Below the pieces are notes generated by a model. It was not told where the DNA came from and did no database searches. It was given only the letters and a program-made list of their open reading frames with translations. This document shows positions 11,755 through 23,300 of a DNA stretch of 64,000 bases, piece by piece. The first letter of the stretch is position 1; the number at the start of each line of letters is the position of its first letter. Source of the stretch: Luidia sarsii (lineage: Eukaryota; Echinodermata; Asteroidea; Paxillosida; Luidiidae); NCBI GenBank assembly GCA_949987565.1, contig OX465119.1:10426441-10490440 (forward strand). Direction: 5' to 3'. Position numbers and translations under genes: made by a program.

Positions 11755-12485
11755 GCTGAGGGAGAGAGAGGTAGGGGAGAGAGTTGGAAGGAAGATTGGA
11801 GGGAGAGAGAGAGGGGAGAGAGAGAGAGAGAGAGGGAGAGGAGAGAGATAGGGGAGGGAGGGATAGGGAGGGGTGGGATCGAGAGGGGAGGGAGAGGGAA
11901 GGGAGGGAGGGAGAGAGAGAGGGAGAGAGAAAGGGGGAGAGAGAGGAGGGAAGGAGAGACAGAGAGAGAGAGGGAGAGGTAGGGAGAGGGATCGAGAGGT
12001 AGTGGAGGGAGGGGGGAAGGGAGATAGGGGGATAGAGAGAGAGAGAGAGAGGGGGGAGAGAGAGGGAGAGAGGGGGAGAGAGAGGGAGGGAAGGGGAGAA
12101 ATGTGGAGAGAGGGAGAGGGAGGGAGAGGGAGGAAGGGAAAGGGAAGGGAGGGAGGCGGAGAGAGAGGGAGGGAGAGAGGGGGAGATAGACAGAGGGGAG
12201 AGGGAGAGAGAGAGGGAGGGAAGGGGAGAGATGGGGATCGAGAGAGAGAGGGAGAGGGAGGGAGAGGTAGGGAGCGAAAGGGAAGGGAGAGAGAGATAGT
12301 GAGAGAGAGAGAGGGAGAGGTATAAAGGGAAGGGAAAGGGAAGGGAGAGAGGGTGAGAGAAGGAGATAGAGAGAGAGAAAGAGAGAGAGAGAGAGAGGGG
12401 GGGTAGAGAGAGATGGGGTACGGTAGAGAGAGGGAGGGCGAGGGAGGGAGAGGTAGGGGAGGGAGAGGTGGGAGAGGGAAGTTTT
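11755..12485. repeat. Purine-rich (GAGA/GGGA)n low-complexity tract
   Basis: About 730 bp of nearly uninterrupted purines on the plus strand. Polypurine mirror-like composition could adopt triplex DNA. Frames across it are artefacts. Confidence 0.93.
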
Positions 12486-12489
12486 CCAT

Positions 12490-13832
12490 TGGGGTGTGAA
12501 AATCCTACAAGAATGATGCTTTGGTCTGGTTATAGATCTTGTATAAAGACATGGTCATTCTCTGTTTTATTTCGTGTGTAGAAAAACAAAAAAAGGTGAC
12601 ACGGATGTGACTTAAAAATGACCGATGTGACATCAAGTGACAATATGTCACATAATGCGGCAAGAAGTGATACGATCCGACATCGTGAGGCATGAAGTGA
12701 TATGGAATTATAATGATGTGACACAGTGTGCCATAAGTGACATGATCAATTATTTTGTGTGTCATGAAGTGACACGGTGACATGATATGACAGAGTGGAA
12801 TGAGGTGACATGGATAGGAACGGTGACGTGAAGTAAAATGAAGTGAAGTGCAACGGATTGAAAATACGGATAGATTGGATTCTAGGTCAAACCTGTGACT
12901 AAGAATTCGTTAGCATGAGTACATTGATTGGTCTAGGATTCCTTTAGGTATCGAAATTACCACTGAAAGTCACGAAGTCATGAACTGACTAAAATGACCT
13001 GCAAAAGTTAGCGGGCCTGACGTTTCGATCCTAGCATTTCCCTTCGTGTATGCATCTGCATCCGAACCCCCTTCCCTTTTGTCCTTCCTCTGCCACGTGT
13101 GTCAGGGTTCTCCTTCCCCTTGACTGTCTGTGTATCACTATGTTCTTGTCGCTTTGCCTTTGAGAAAGGTCCCGCTAGGATCAAAACATCAGGCCCTCTA
13201 ACCTTCGAGCACTGGAAGTCGACATAAAGGTCGATTCAGGACCAGAGGAGACTAACGTGAAAACATGTCAACGGACATGGACCCTAAAACCGACAGCATT
13301 TTTTTTTTACCACATCGAATTCAGCCATCAGTCATTCATTCAATCAATCATTCACGCAGACCGTGACGACATGATGATTTTGTGTCCAGCATTCTCTGTC
13401 CAGATTCGCCTTGGAAAGTGAGTGGGCCACACAGACCGGACTCCAGCTCCGTGGAAGATTTGGGGGTGATGGTGGGACGACTTCTGAATATTAATCTGTG
13501 ATTTCGGCAGTTGGGGCGAAAAGCCTGTTTCTGTGCTGTCGAGATTCGAAGGAGACCACGAGTCGTGCCTTCATTTATTTTCACCAACCTAGGACCGGAG
13601 GAACAGGCTTCCGAGTCCCAGTAATTTTTACTTGTGTTCCTCCTGGCTGTCTTATATTGGATTGTCCCTACTCAGCTTCTTGTACTCCTTCCCTCTTACC
13701 CTCCTCCTCAATCTGCTCCCCTTATATAGAACATCCCAAGTCCTTGCCCCTATCTCTTCCCCATCTCATCCCGACCTACCGTACCTCTATATATCTATTT
13801 TCTTTGATTGGTACTGATTCAACAATCTCTCA
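12490..13832. other. Intergenic stretch with Penelope-like tail fragments
   Basis: A degenerate gtgacat-rich stretch runs from about 12595 to 12840. Penelope-like tails lie at about 13010-13040 (-) and 13140-13200 (+). No exon is recognised. Confidence 0.55.
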
Positions 13833-13837
13833 TCTTG

Positions 13838-14028
13838 AGTAGTATACATAGTTGGGGTTCTGGGACAGCGACAGCAAACTTGACTTCGCATAGATACACA
13901 ATTAACCTAATCTTTCATCTACCTCAAACCAATATCACGTAGATACACAATTACCCCAATCTATTTATGCATCTACGCGAAGTCAAGTTTGGTGTCGCTG
14001 TCCCAGAACCCCCACTATGTATACTACT
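13838..14028. mobile_element. 191-bp MITE with about 60-bp inverted termini and 5-bp target duplication
   Basis: The left arm agtagtatacatagttgggg then ttctgggacagcgaca and aaacttgacttcgc matches the inverse of the right arm with few changes. Direct repeats tcttg at 13833-13837 and 14029-14033 flank the element precisely. Confidence 0.88.
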
Positions 14029-14639
14029 TCTTGAATGTCCGTTATGTAGGATCAATCTCACCTTGAATGTACTTGTTTGTTTTCCTTTGACAAAATAATA
14101 ATAATTACAATCAAATACGGCCCAACAAAAGCCGGTCGAAAGGTGCAAAGGAGGTTTTTTTTTTTTACCATAGCGAGCCAGCGCGCGGGTTGTAGTACGC
14201 GCGCGCCTGGATTTGAAGCGCGCTGCGTTGCCACCGTCGAATAATTTCGAAGCGCACGGCTTTTTTTTTTTTTTAGTGCTCGACGACGCAAACTTGAATT
14301 CACTTGCGGCACCAACTAGTTCTTCACACGCCCGCTCAAGATGGTCTTGCACCTTCTACAAAGGCGAACACATTTTGCAGTCCGATGTCTGAACCCCCAA
14401 AATTATTGACCGGGGAAATGTGGAATATCGTATACGGTGTTGAGGTTAACGATGACTCCGCCATACGAATGAGATATTAATGTCTTTAAGGTAAGTTATG
14501 ATTTATTCTTTTAGTTGAGCTATAAGCTCAGCTGTATTCATTTCAGTTCAATTCATCTCACACTAATTCGGTTTTGCCACACAATTTGTACAGTGCATTT
14601 TCAACGAAAGTGGTGTGGTTTTGACCATAGTTTTGACAT

Positions 14640-14890
14640 TTGCCGTTTACGAAATGAAGGCTTAGGCTCGGGCTTAGGCTTCGGTCATTATTTATCTTAG
14701 TCTTTATAATATCACAGGCATCTAAAAACAAGCGTTTGGTCCCAGTTTCTTGGTGAATACTCTGTACTTTATCAAGCCAATGAACCTTCAAATTCGGCGA
14801 CAAACCACAACCTGGTTTCTCAAGGTTTTGTCGGACGGAGACGAGGCCGCAGCCCGAACCTAGGGCTTCATTTCGTCAAGGGCCTAAAGA
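14640..14890. mobile_element. MITE-like copy of the ggcttaggctcgggcttagg family
   Basis: It begins at gaaatgaaggcttaggctcg, carries ggtcccagtttcttggtgaa and ends near gggcttcatttcg, so its two ends are inverted (gaaatgaag and cttcatttc). It lies just upstream of the RD3-like frame. Confidence 0.65.
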
Positions 14891-15001
14891 TAAACACGTT
14901 GCATTTGGAGTACACCGTGGTCTGGTTCTATATTTCCCCTAGGGGCTTCGTGGACGACGAAATCATCCCGGGGAATACACGCGGGTGTACGTTAACTTCC
15001 A

Positions 15002-16057
15002 ATGATGACACTCACGCCTAGCAATCCGAGACTTCCCTTCGGAGAGGACCGCGGAGGACGGCACCGCTCCCTGGCCGGACTGCTCAGCAGCGGGCGCTCA
15101 GCCACGGGCCGGCGGTCGTCCTACCTCCGCGCACGGCAGCCCTCGAGCGAGCGAGCGCCGCTGGCCGCAGCGGGGGGAATCGGAGCGGGAGCCCCGGTGG
15201 TCGGCGGCGGCGGCGGCGGCGGTGAGTTCCAGGCCGATCTGCTCCTCTGGGAGTTGGAGTGGCAGATGCGTCGCTGCGGCGAGGCCAAGCGGGCCAAGTT
15301 GGACGCGGAGGCCGGCAGCGGTGCCGGCTACGCCTGGCTTCGCGACGGGGGCCGGGACACCGCCAACCCCGCCGTGGACGCGGGCCGCCGCGACGGCCGG
15401 TCGGTCCTGGTGAGGCCGGCCGCACGCCGGCGGATCGGGGAGCTGTGCCTGCGGGTCCGGCCGGCCAGGCTGGACCGGGTTCGCGGCGACTTCGCCCGGG
15501 CGCTGGCCGCGCGCGAGCCGCCCCCCGAGGATGTGCCGGGGATCTTCCTGTCGGTCCTGGAGGCGGAGCTGACGGCGGCGCGCTCGGAGGCCGAGGCGGC
15601 GGCCGCCTCCGCCAAGACGGGCCATCTGAGGAGGTTGGCCGCCGGAAGCCTGGCTCGGCTGAGCTCGCTGGGGCGTTGGTTCGCGAGGCGCAGGAGCAAG
15701 GTCGACCCACGGTGGCCAGGCGTCGACGCCGCGGCCGAGAGAGCCGGCGAGAGCCGGTCGGTCAGGGGTCGCCTCCACTGTCTGATCGACGTCGGGGAGG
15801 CGCCTGATGAGCAAGGGGTCGCGGACCGAGGGATTTGTTTTCCTCCTCCTCCTCCTGCTTCATCCCATCCTCCACGCCGTGATCTTGCGGGGCATACCAC
15901 CACCGCCGCCACCAACGCGGCCACCGTGAGAGCTCATGGGGCGCCCTCTTGCGTCGAGATGCGGCGTCTGGGCCGGCAGGCCTGGCAAGGCTCGCTGGAG
16001 AACCTGACCTACAAGGTGGCTTTCGACAGGGACAGGGACAGTGACAGGGACAGGGAT

Positions 16058-16151
<94 letters not shown>

Positions 16152-16288
16152 TCGACGCCGACAGCGACGACAACAACGGCCTTGCGGACGAGGACAGCGA
16201 CGCGATGGAGGTGGTAGATCTGGCCTCCGCCTCGTCGGAGGAGATCGTGTACCGCGTGAGCGGTCCCGGCGCCGTACTGTGCGTGTGA
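15002..16288 (+). CDS. RD3-domain protein (RD3/RD3L-like), single open frame with (Asp-Arg)n tail
   Basis: A GC-rich uninterrupted 428-codon frame opens at ATGATGACACTC and stops at 16286. Residues about 77-235 match the RD3 fold of vertebrate RD3 and RD3L: FQADLLLWELEWQMRRC, then GAGYAWLRDG (RD3 has VDYSWL), then RRRIGELCLRVRPARLDRV, then FLSVLEAELTA, and the basic SLARLSSLGRWFARRR (RD3 has GSLATFKTRAR). RD3 binds and inhibits retinal guanylate cyclases and helps traffic them. Whether this protein does so is inference. Odd points: a glycine run at 68-74, a proline run near 281-285, and an Asp-Arg repeat at about 342-383 encoded by (GACAGG)n. The acidic tail ends VSGPGAVLCV. An upstream exon joining at the AG near 15020 cannot be excluded. 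AATAAA at 17139-17144 and 17244-17249 are candidate poly(A) signals. Confidence 0.75.
16021..16149 (+). repeat. Coding (GACAGG)n hexanucleotide array in the RD3-like gene
   Basis: About 21 near-perfect GACAGG units lie in frame and encode alternating Asp and Arg. Single interruptions change one unit to Ser (GACAGT) and one to Gly. The six-base unit preserves the frame whatever the copy number. Confidence 0.9.
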
Positions 16289-17138
16289 GACGGTCCAGCC
16301 TCGTCCGAGAGGTTTTTTTGTTGTCAATGGACGCATTTTTTGGTTTTGTTTAGAAAGCAGCTTGGAGGGAACTGCGTGTAAAAGGCTGCACTTTGTGTCT
16401 TAATAATCCCCGCACCAAACATGATCTGACTCATTGCAGAGGTCAATTTAATGTTTCCGAAGATCCCTTAGAACGCTCGGCTTGTAAATTGCAATCAGTG
16501 ACGGCACCCTTAGACCTCTAGATCGATGGGAGCATCACACAGCTCGCTAGCACAGCTCTGGGAGTTCTCACGGGTTTGTGAGTAAGTAGGGACCGCACTC
16601 ACAGTGTCATTCGGACAGGGTGATATCCTAAGCAGCTCATTGAAGTTGGGCCCTGCTCATGCGCAGATTGCCGTCGTGACGTCACTGCCGATCACATCGG
16701 CAGCATATCATTTTTTTTTAAAGGATTGTTCACAGCGACCGGCATTTTTACATAGATCGAACGTTCTTTTTATTTACACTTTTGTTTTGGAATCACGATA
16801 TACACGGCAAATTATCACTGGCGCTGATAATATTATTATAACAAGATCACAATTTCTTCCAATTGAGCATTAATGATATCTTTTTTAAACTAATGCCACA
16901 AAAAATACCATCACTGTAATCACTGAAGAGACGGTTACTGTTTAAAGTTTTGTAAAAGTTGAACCTCTACCTGTCATTCTGGTCAAATTTCTTGACTTCA
17001 CTTTGTCATGAAGCTCTTCAATCACTTACTATGATTCAACAGGGTAAAAGTGATCAAGGTTTTGTAATTGTGATCTCATCTGATTAATTACCATTGTGGG
17101 TGGTCGCTTTCTGTGCAAGCATGTATACTGTTAATTGA

Positions 17139-17301
17139 AATAAAGGGAAATATTTCCCATAAGCTAATGCACTGAATTAGTAAAACTGATTAAAGTGAGA
17201 ATTGAGCGTGCATATAAACGCGACCTGGAAGTGCGAATGATAAAATAAAATCGTGTTCGGAAATTAAAAAAAACAACAACCGGTGATGGTGATGGTTTAT
17301 T
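17139..17301. promoter_or_regulatory. Convergent poly(A) signals of the RD3-like and SLC44A1-like genes
   Basis: On the plus strand AATAAA occurs at 17139-17144 and 17244-17249, about 0.85-0.95 kb after the RD3-like stop. On the minus strand AATAAA occurs at 17301-17296, about 75 nt after the SLC44A1-like stop at 17375. The two transcripts should therefore end tail to tail and could overlap. Assignment is by motif and position only. Confidence 0.45.
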
Positions 17302-17374
17302 TGGTTTTTAGCGTGAAGGTCTGAGAGGCTCGCACCGGTAAGTTGGGCAGCTGGTCGGCCGTGAGGGTCGTTGT

Positions 17375-20300
17375 CTACGCGGTGGCCTGGTTCGGCTCAC
17401 GCCTGGAATCCTTCACATCCTGCGCCCTTTTCGCCTTGTCCACGAAATTCTGGAGTTGGGAAAAAGCGAGCGAACGAACACACGAGGTTTGGGTTCATTC
17501 GATTCGCTGTAGAGTCCCTGGTGCCCGCCACTGTACGTCCGCATCCACTACACCTCATTAAACGCAGGATACCAGGTCTTAGATTCCTGTCCTATATCTT
17601 GATCTACCCCTGACCTGCCTAGTCCTGCCCTGTCCTGTCCTGTCCTGTCCTGTCCTGTCCTGCCCAGTCCTGCTCTGCCCTGCCCTGCCATGTTCTGTTC
17701 TGTTCTGTTCTGTTCTGTTCTGTTCTGTTCTGTTCTGTTCTGTTCTGTTCTGTCCTGTCCTGTCCTGTCCTGTCCTGTCCTGTCCTGTCCTGTCCTGTCC
17801 TGTCCTGTCCTGTCCTGCCCTGCCCTGCCCTGCCCTGTCCTGTCCTGTCCTGTCCTGTCCTGTCCTGTCCTGTCCTGTCCTGTCCTGTCCTGTCCTGTCC
17901 TGTCCTGTCCAGTCCTGTCCTGTCCTGTCCAGTCCTGCCCTGCACTGCCCTGCCCTGCCCTGCCCTGCCCTGCCCTGCCCTGTCCTGTCCTGTCCTGCCC
18001 TGCCCTGTCCAGTCCTGCCCTGCCCTGCCCTGCCCTGCCCTTCCCTGCCCTGCCCTGCCCTGCCCTGCCCTGCCCTACCCTACCCTGCCCTACCCTGCCC
18101 TACCCTGTCCAGTCCTGCCCTGCCATGACCTGCCCTGTCCAGTCCTGCCCTGCCCTGCCCTACCCTGCCCTGCCCTGCCCTGCCCTGCCCTGCCCTGCCC
18201 TGCCCTACCCTGTCCAGTCCCGCCCTGTCCCCCTTATCATGCCCTGTCCTCTCATGTCCTGCACTGTCTTCCCCTATTCTGCCCTTCCCTTTCCCTCCCT
18301 ATCCTGTCATGTCATGAGCTGTCCTGTCCCGTCCCATCCCGTTCTGTCCTGTCCTGCGCTATCCCAGATCATTGTCTAGTTCTGCCCTAGAATTCCGTGC
18401 TACTGTACTACCTTACCATGAGGTCTCTGCTCATGAAGTAGGGTTTATTCATGCCGTCGTTCCTCTCGCAGTCCTCGCAGAAGCACAGGAAGAGTGTGTC
18501 GATGGCCATCTGGGATCGAGTTTGAGAAGGAAAACGAGAAAGTGAGCCGTCACGAACTGACACGAGAAAACAGGGGGCGTCTTCTCCGTGTTCGTCCCAA
18601 TGACGTAGAGGGCGGTATACATTTTTTTTGCGTTTTGACTGTTGCAGAAACATTGTTGTCGAAACATTGTAGAAACAATGCAGAACCCATTTCGCTTTCA
18701 TCAGGCTTATAAACACCGATGATAGTTGGAATCCAGCAGTCTCCTGACGACGGGCAGAGTACACACTGCCCAAAACGTTGAGTTACCAGCTCTTTTTCAC
18801 AGCCACACTGCTTCTTGAAAGAGAAGTGCTACATGGTGTCACCGCAAACCTTCCACTTACTATTTCCACCATGCAAACCTTCAAATCTTATCTAGTCTGA
18901 GCTACCGGCTCTTTTCAGAGCCACACTTCTTCTCGAAAAAAAAGTGCTACATGGTGTCATCACAAACCTTCCACTTAGTATTGCCACCATGCAAACCTTC
19001 AAATCTAATGATCAAAAGGTTGGACCTTGTCACTTTTGTGAATTATAATTAAGAGGTGTATCACTTGAGTTTCACTGCGACAGCGAAGTTATCAAAGCAA
19101 AATCAGTTCCATTTTTGTTTTCTTTTAAATGAATCAGGGACCAATTTCATCTAGAGCTAGCTGTGTCAAAATTTTCTTTAAGCACAAAAATTTGCCAACC
19201 CAAACTTCACTATTGTTTCGTGCTAAGTAAAGAAGAGTGGAATGCCAGTCAAAAGCAATTGACATCGCATCGCAGTCTGAATTGTATAGTCCTGTTTACA
19301 CTAAGGAAGACTTTACTTTCTGAGCGGATTTTAACGCTTAATTACAGAAAGAAGATCAGCAGACGTAGCTTACCTCGTAAACAGACAGGAAAATGTGGCT
19401 GAGTAGGAAGGCGAAGATGGCGGCCAGTGTGATGGGAACGAACTCGTAGTGAATGTCGGGTTTATCCTGAGAACGAATCACGCATGAAAACGAGTGATTT
19501 ACTCAATTCAAAACACGCTTAGTACATTGTAAAGGGACTCAATATAATGCCATGGCGATTAAGGAATTTTCAATTCTGTTAAAGGCCCTTCGACTCCATC
19601 CTCCCATCCTTTAATCTTATGATGAGTAAGTGCAAGTTTTCGGTTGGCTTGTTGCAATCCGGGGCCTACCTTCAGTAGTTCCATGCCGACCACTACCACC
19701 GCGGCGACCACCACGACCTTGCCGAGCAGAAGCACGAAGTCCCCCACGGAGTTGATGGCCGCCACCCGCAGGACGTTGGAGACGAGCAGCGAGAAGGCCT
19801 TTTGGGCGGCCTTGCAGAAACTATAGCCGTAGATGGCTGGGGAAAGAGAGAGAGAGAGAGAGCAGGGATTGGTACAGGGATTGGTCAACTTTTCACGATG
19901 TTAGCTTAGAGGATCTAGATGGCCATACTTTTCTTTCATTTCTTCCCTGACAGATTTGATGGTTCTCTTCTGTTTCCATGTGATTCCAGATGGACTCAGA
20001 GGTCAAAGGTATCAGGCTGGTGAAGCCCTGTTCAGACGACGCTGAAAAAAACCTCGCTCGGAGAGGGAGTGAGTGAGGGAGAGGGAGGGAGTGAGAGGGA
20101 GAGGGTGAGAGAGGGAGGGAGTGAGAGGAAGAGGGTGAGAGAGGGAGGGAGAGAGAGGAAGAAGGTGAGAGAGGGGTGAGAGGAAGAGGGGAGAGGGAGA
20201 GGGAAAGAGAGGGAGAGAGAGGAGATGGAGAGAGGAGAGTGGGAGGGGGATGGAGAGGGTGAGAGAGAGAGGGAGAGAAAGGGAGGGAGTGAGAGCGAGA

Positions 20301-23300
20301 GTGAGAGAGGAGAGGGGGAGTGGGATGGAGAGGGTGAGAGAGAGAGGGAGAGAAAGGGAGGGAGTGAGAGCGAGAGTGAGAGAGGAGAGGGGGAGTGGGA
20401 TGGAGAGGGTGAGAGAGAGAGAGGGAGAGAAAGGGAGGGAGTGAGAGCGAGAGTGAGAGAGGAGAGGGGGAGTGGGATGGAGAGGGTGAGAGAGAGAGGG
20501 AGAGAAAGGGAGGGAGTGAGAGCGAGAGTGAGAGAGGAGAGGGGGAGTGGGATGGAGAGGGTGAGAGAGAGAGGGAGAGAAAGGGAGGGAATGAGAGCGA
20601 GAGAGTCAGAGAGGGAGTGAGAGGGAGAGGGAGAGGGAGAGGGAAAAGAGGTAGTGATAGGGAGAGGAGAAAGGAGAGGGTGTGAGAGGGGGATAGGAGG
20701 GGAGGGAGAGAGGAGAGGGAGGGAGTGAGAGGGAGAGGGGGAAAGAGGGAGGGGAGGGAGAGAGGAGAGGGAGTGGGATGGAGAGGGTGAGAGAGGGAGG
20801 GAGAGAGAAGAGGGAGGGAGTGAGAGGGAGAGGGAGAGAGAGAGGAGAGGGAGGGAGTGAGAGCGAGAGGGTCAGAGAGGGAGTGAGAGGGAGAGGGAGA
20901 GTCGACAATTACCGATTTCGATGTAGGCGTTTCTGTTGATGAAGCGGAGGACTTTCTCGAAGAGCCAGAGGCAGCACTGCAGACACTTGAGGATGTAGGC
21001 CACAATCTCACTCTGGGAGTGCCGAAGCCTGTAAGGGGGCGTGGATAACATGAATTAGCATAAATGCATATGCATGTATTTGACACGAGCCAATGATAGC
21101 AGAGGTATCCCCTCGTTTCCAAGGGATAGACGAGCACGTGATTATTATATACCTGGACTGGATGTAGCCGAGTATGATGCGAGCCAGCATGACCAGAGCT
21201 ATGATGAGCGAACCGAAAGCCAGCGATCCCAGGTGATATCTGTGCGTGGAGTCAAGATAAGACACTGTGTTATATAGAGATGAATAGGAGGACGAAAGGG
21301 TGGAGTAAGTAGGAGAAGAGGTAGGGGAGGTAGGGTGAGGGGGAGGTTAGAGAGAGAGAGGGAGATGGAGAGGGAGGCGAGAGACCGAGAGGGAGAGAGA
21401 GGAGAGAGAACGAAAGGGAGAGGGAGATGAGAGGGGAAGTGAAAGGGAGAGGTAGAGAGAGAGGGGGAGTGAGAGGGAGAGGGAGAGAGGAGATGGGGGA
21501 GTGAGAGGGAGAAGGTGGGAATGAGAGAGAGGAGATGGAGGGAGAGAGAGGGAGTGAGGGGAGGGGAGGGAGAGAGGAGATGGAGGGAGTGAGAGGGAGA
21601 GGGTGAGAGAGGGAGTGAGAGCTAGAGGGAGAGAGGAGAGGGAGGGAGAGAAAGAGTGAGTGAGAGGGAAAAGAAGAGAGGAGATGTAGGGAGAGAGAGG
21701 GAGTGAGAGGGAGAGGGAGTGGAAGAGAGAGAGGGAGAGATGTGTGGGGAAACAGGAGGAGGGGGGGGGGGGGGGTCCTGATCCGTACCTGATGATTCGC
21801 TTGATGGATTTCAGGATGGGCCAGCTCAGCTGGCTCTTGTCCCGAGCGAAAAACCAGGCGGCAACAGCGCCCGCTATGGTGCACTGCTGACAGGCGACGA
21901 GGAACTGGGAGCCCCACAGCAGCCCGAACAAATGATACCACCACATGTACTGGCGAAGCAAATGGAGAAAGCTGCGTCACTCGATCGATAGCCATAGCTA
22001 ACAGATCAACGTGCGAGTAGATCACTGATGATAGGAGGGAACGCTCTCTCAGGAAGGTTTTAAAGATTGGTGGTATCAACAGAGGCTTCGCAAGCGAACG
22101 GTTACGGGTTAGTGCAACGGATACGCCATCAATCATGACGTCATACGCTACTTGCTATCCGCTAAGCGTGCGGACGACATGGAGAGTTTCGCTCGCTACA
22201 CGTAAGAAAGGAACGCGTGGGGAAATTCGAAGTTCCAGTCAATCGTCTTTTACTTGTCAGTATGGCTGGTGTTGTCCATAAAGGAGTAATCGCTAAATAT
22301 GCACGCGTCAGTTGTGTGACTTTCGAAAGACTTTGAATAGGAACAAGTAAGTCTCGATGCAGAGTATCAAAACGTTGGGAATGCGAACAGCGCCACAAAT
22401 ACGCCGAGATTGAGAAAACGGCAAAATGACTACTTATTGGTAACACGTTAAACGTATGCGTTCGCGTATCCCGTTCGCGAGCGAAACCTATCTATTGATG
22501 CTGGTCTCTTCAGTCTGTGCCATATGTACTACATTGATGGCTACACCCAGTATCGTAGTCAGAGAGTAAAGTCATATAGTATGGCTTTAGGGACTGAGTC
22601 TGTGCGTGCGAGGCCGATGCCAGACCGATTCTCGCCATGCATACTCACGGTGTTGAGATCGCCTGCCTTGTAGTCAACGAAGCCCGTGCTCTCGTCCAAT
22701 TGCGGACGTCCTGACGTCACCAGATACAGGTAGACGAAGCCCCAGTAGGCGCAGAGTATTGCCATAGCAACCAGGGTCTACAACGGGAGAAGACATTCGA
22801 GTGACTAAGGTCCTTTACCAAAAACCCGGCTCAGGCTTCGGCTCCGGCTTCGTCTGAGCTGATAACACAGGTTGGAGTTCTTTGTCGAAGTTGAAGCTTT
22901 GGATTCTTTTTCGAAACGCAGTGTAACATTAAAAAAAAACGAAGCCGGGTTTTGGAAAAGAGGTCTACCTCACAAAGCCACAGGATGACTGTGAACTATG
23001 AGGCATGATTCAATGAGGGTTTGCTCTGCTAGCAGTGATCAGCACTGCTGAGTGCTCAGTGCTTTGCCCGATGCCTGATGAAAACAATGCAGGCAGCTCG
23101 GGCGGGATTTGAACCTATGACTCCCGCTTTCTAGTGCAGAGCAGTAGTGCTTATCACGTCGAGCATGGCAAACCCACATTGAACGAGTCCCTCATCTCCA
23201 TCTCCTTCTTTCTCCCTTAACCTTGAGTGGCTTTTCAGCCTTGTTTTGGACGATCTTGCATAAAAATTAAATACAATAAATAAAAAGTACAAATCGAACA

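Noticed and set aside
15098..15814. Long minus-strand frames opposite the RD3-like gene
   Set aside because: Shadow frames caused by high GC; the plus frame carries the RD3 family pattern.
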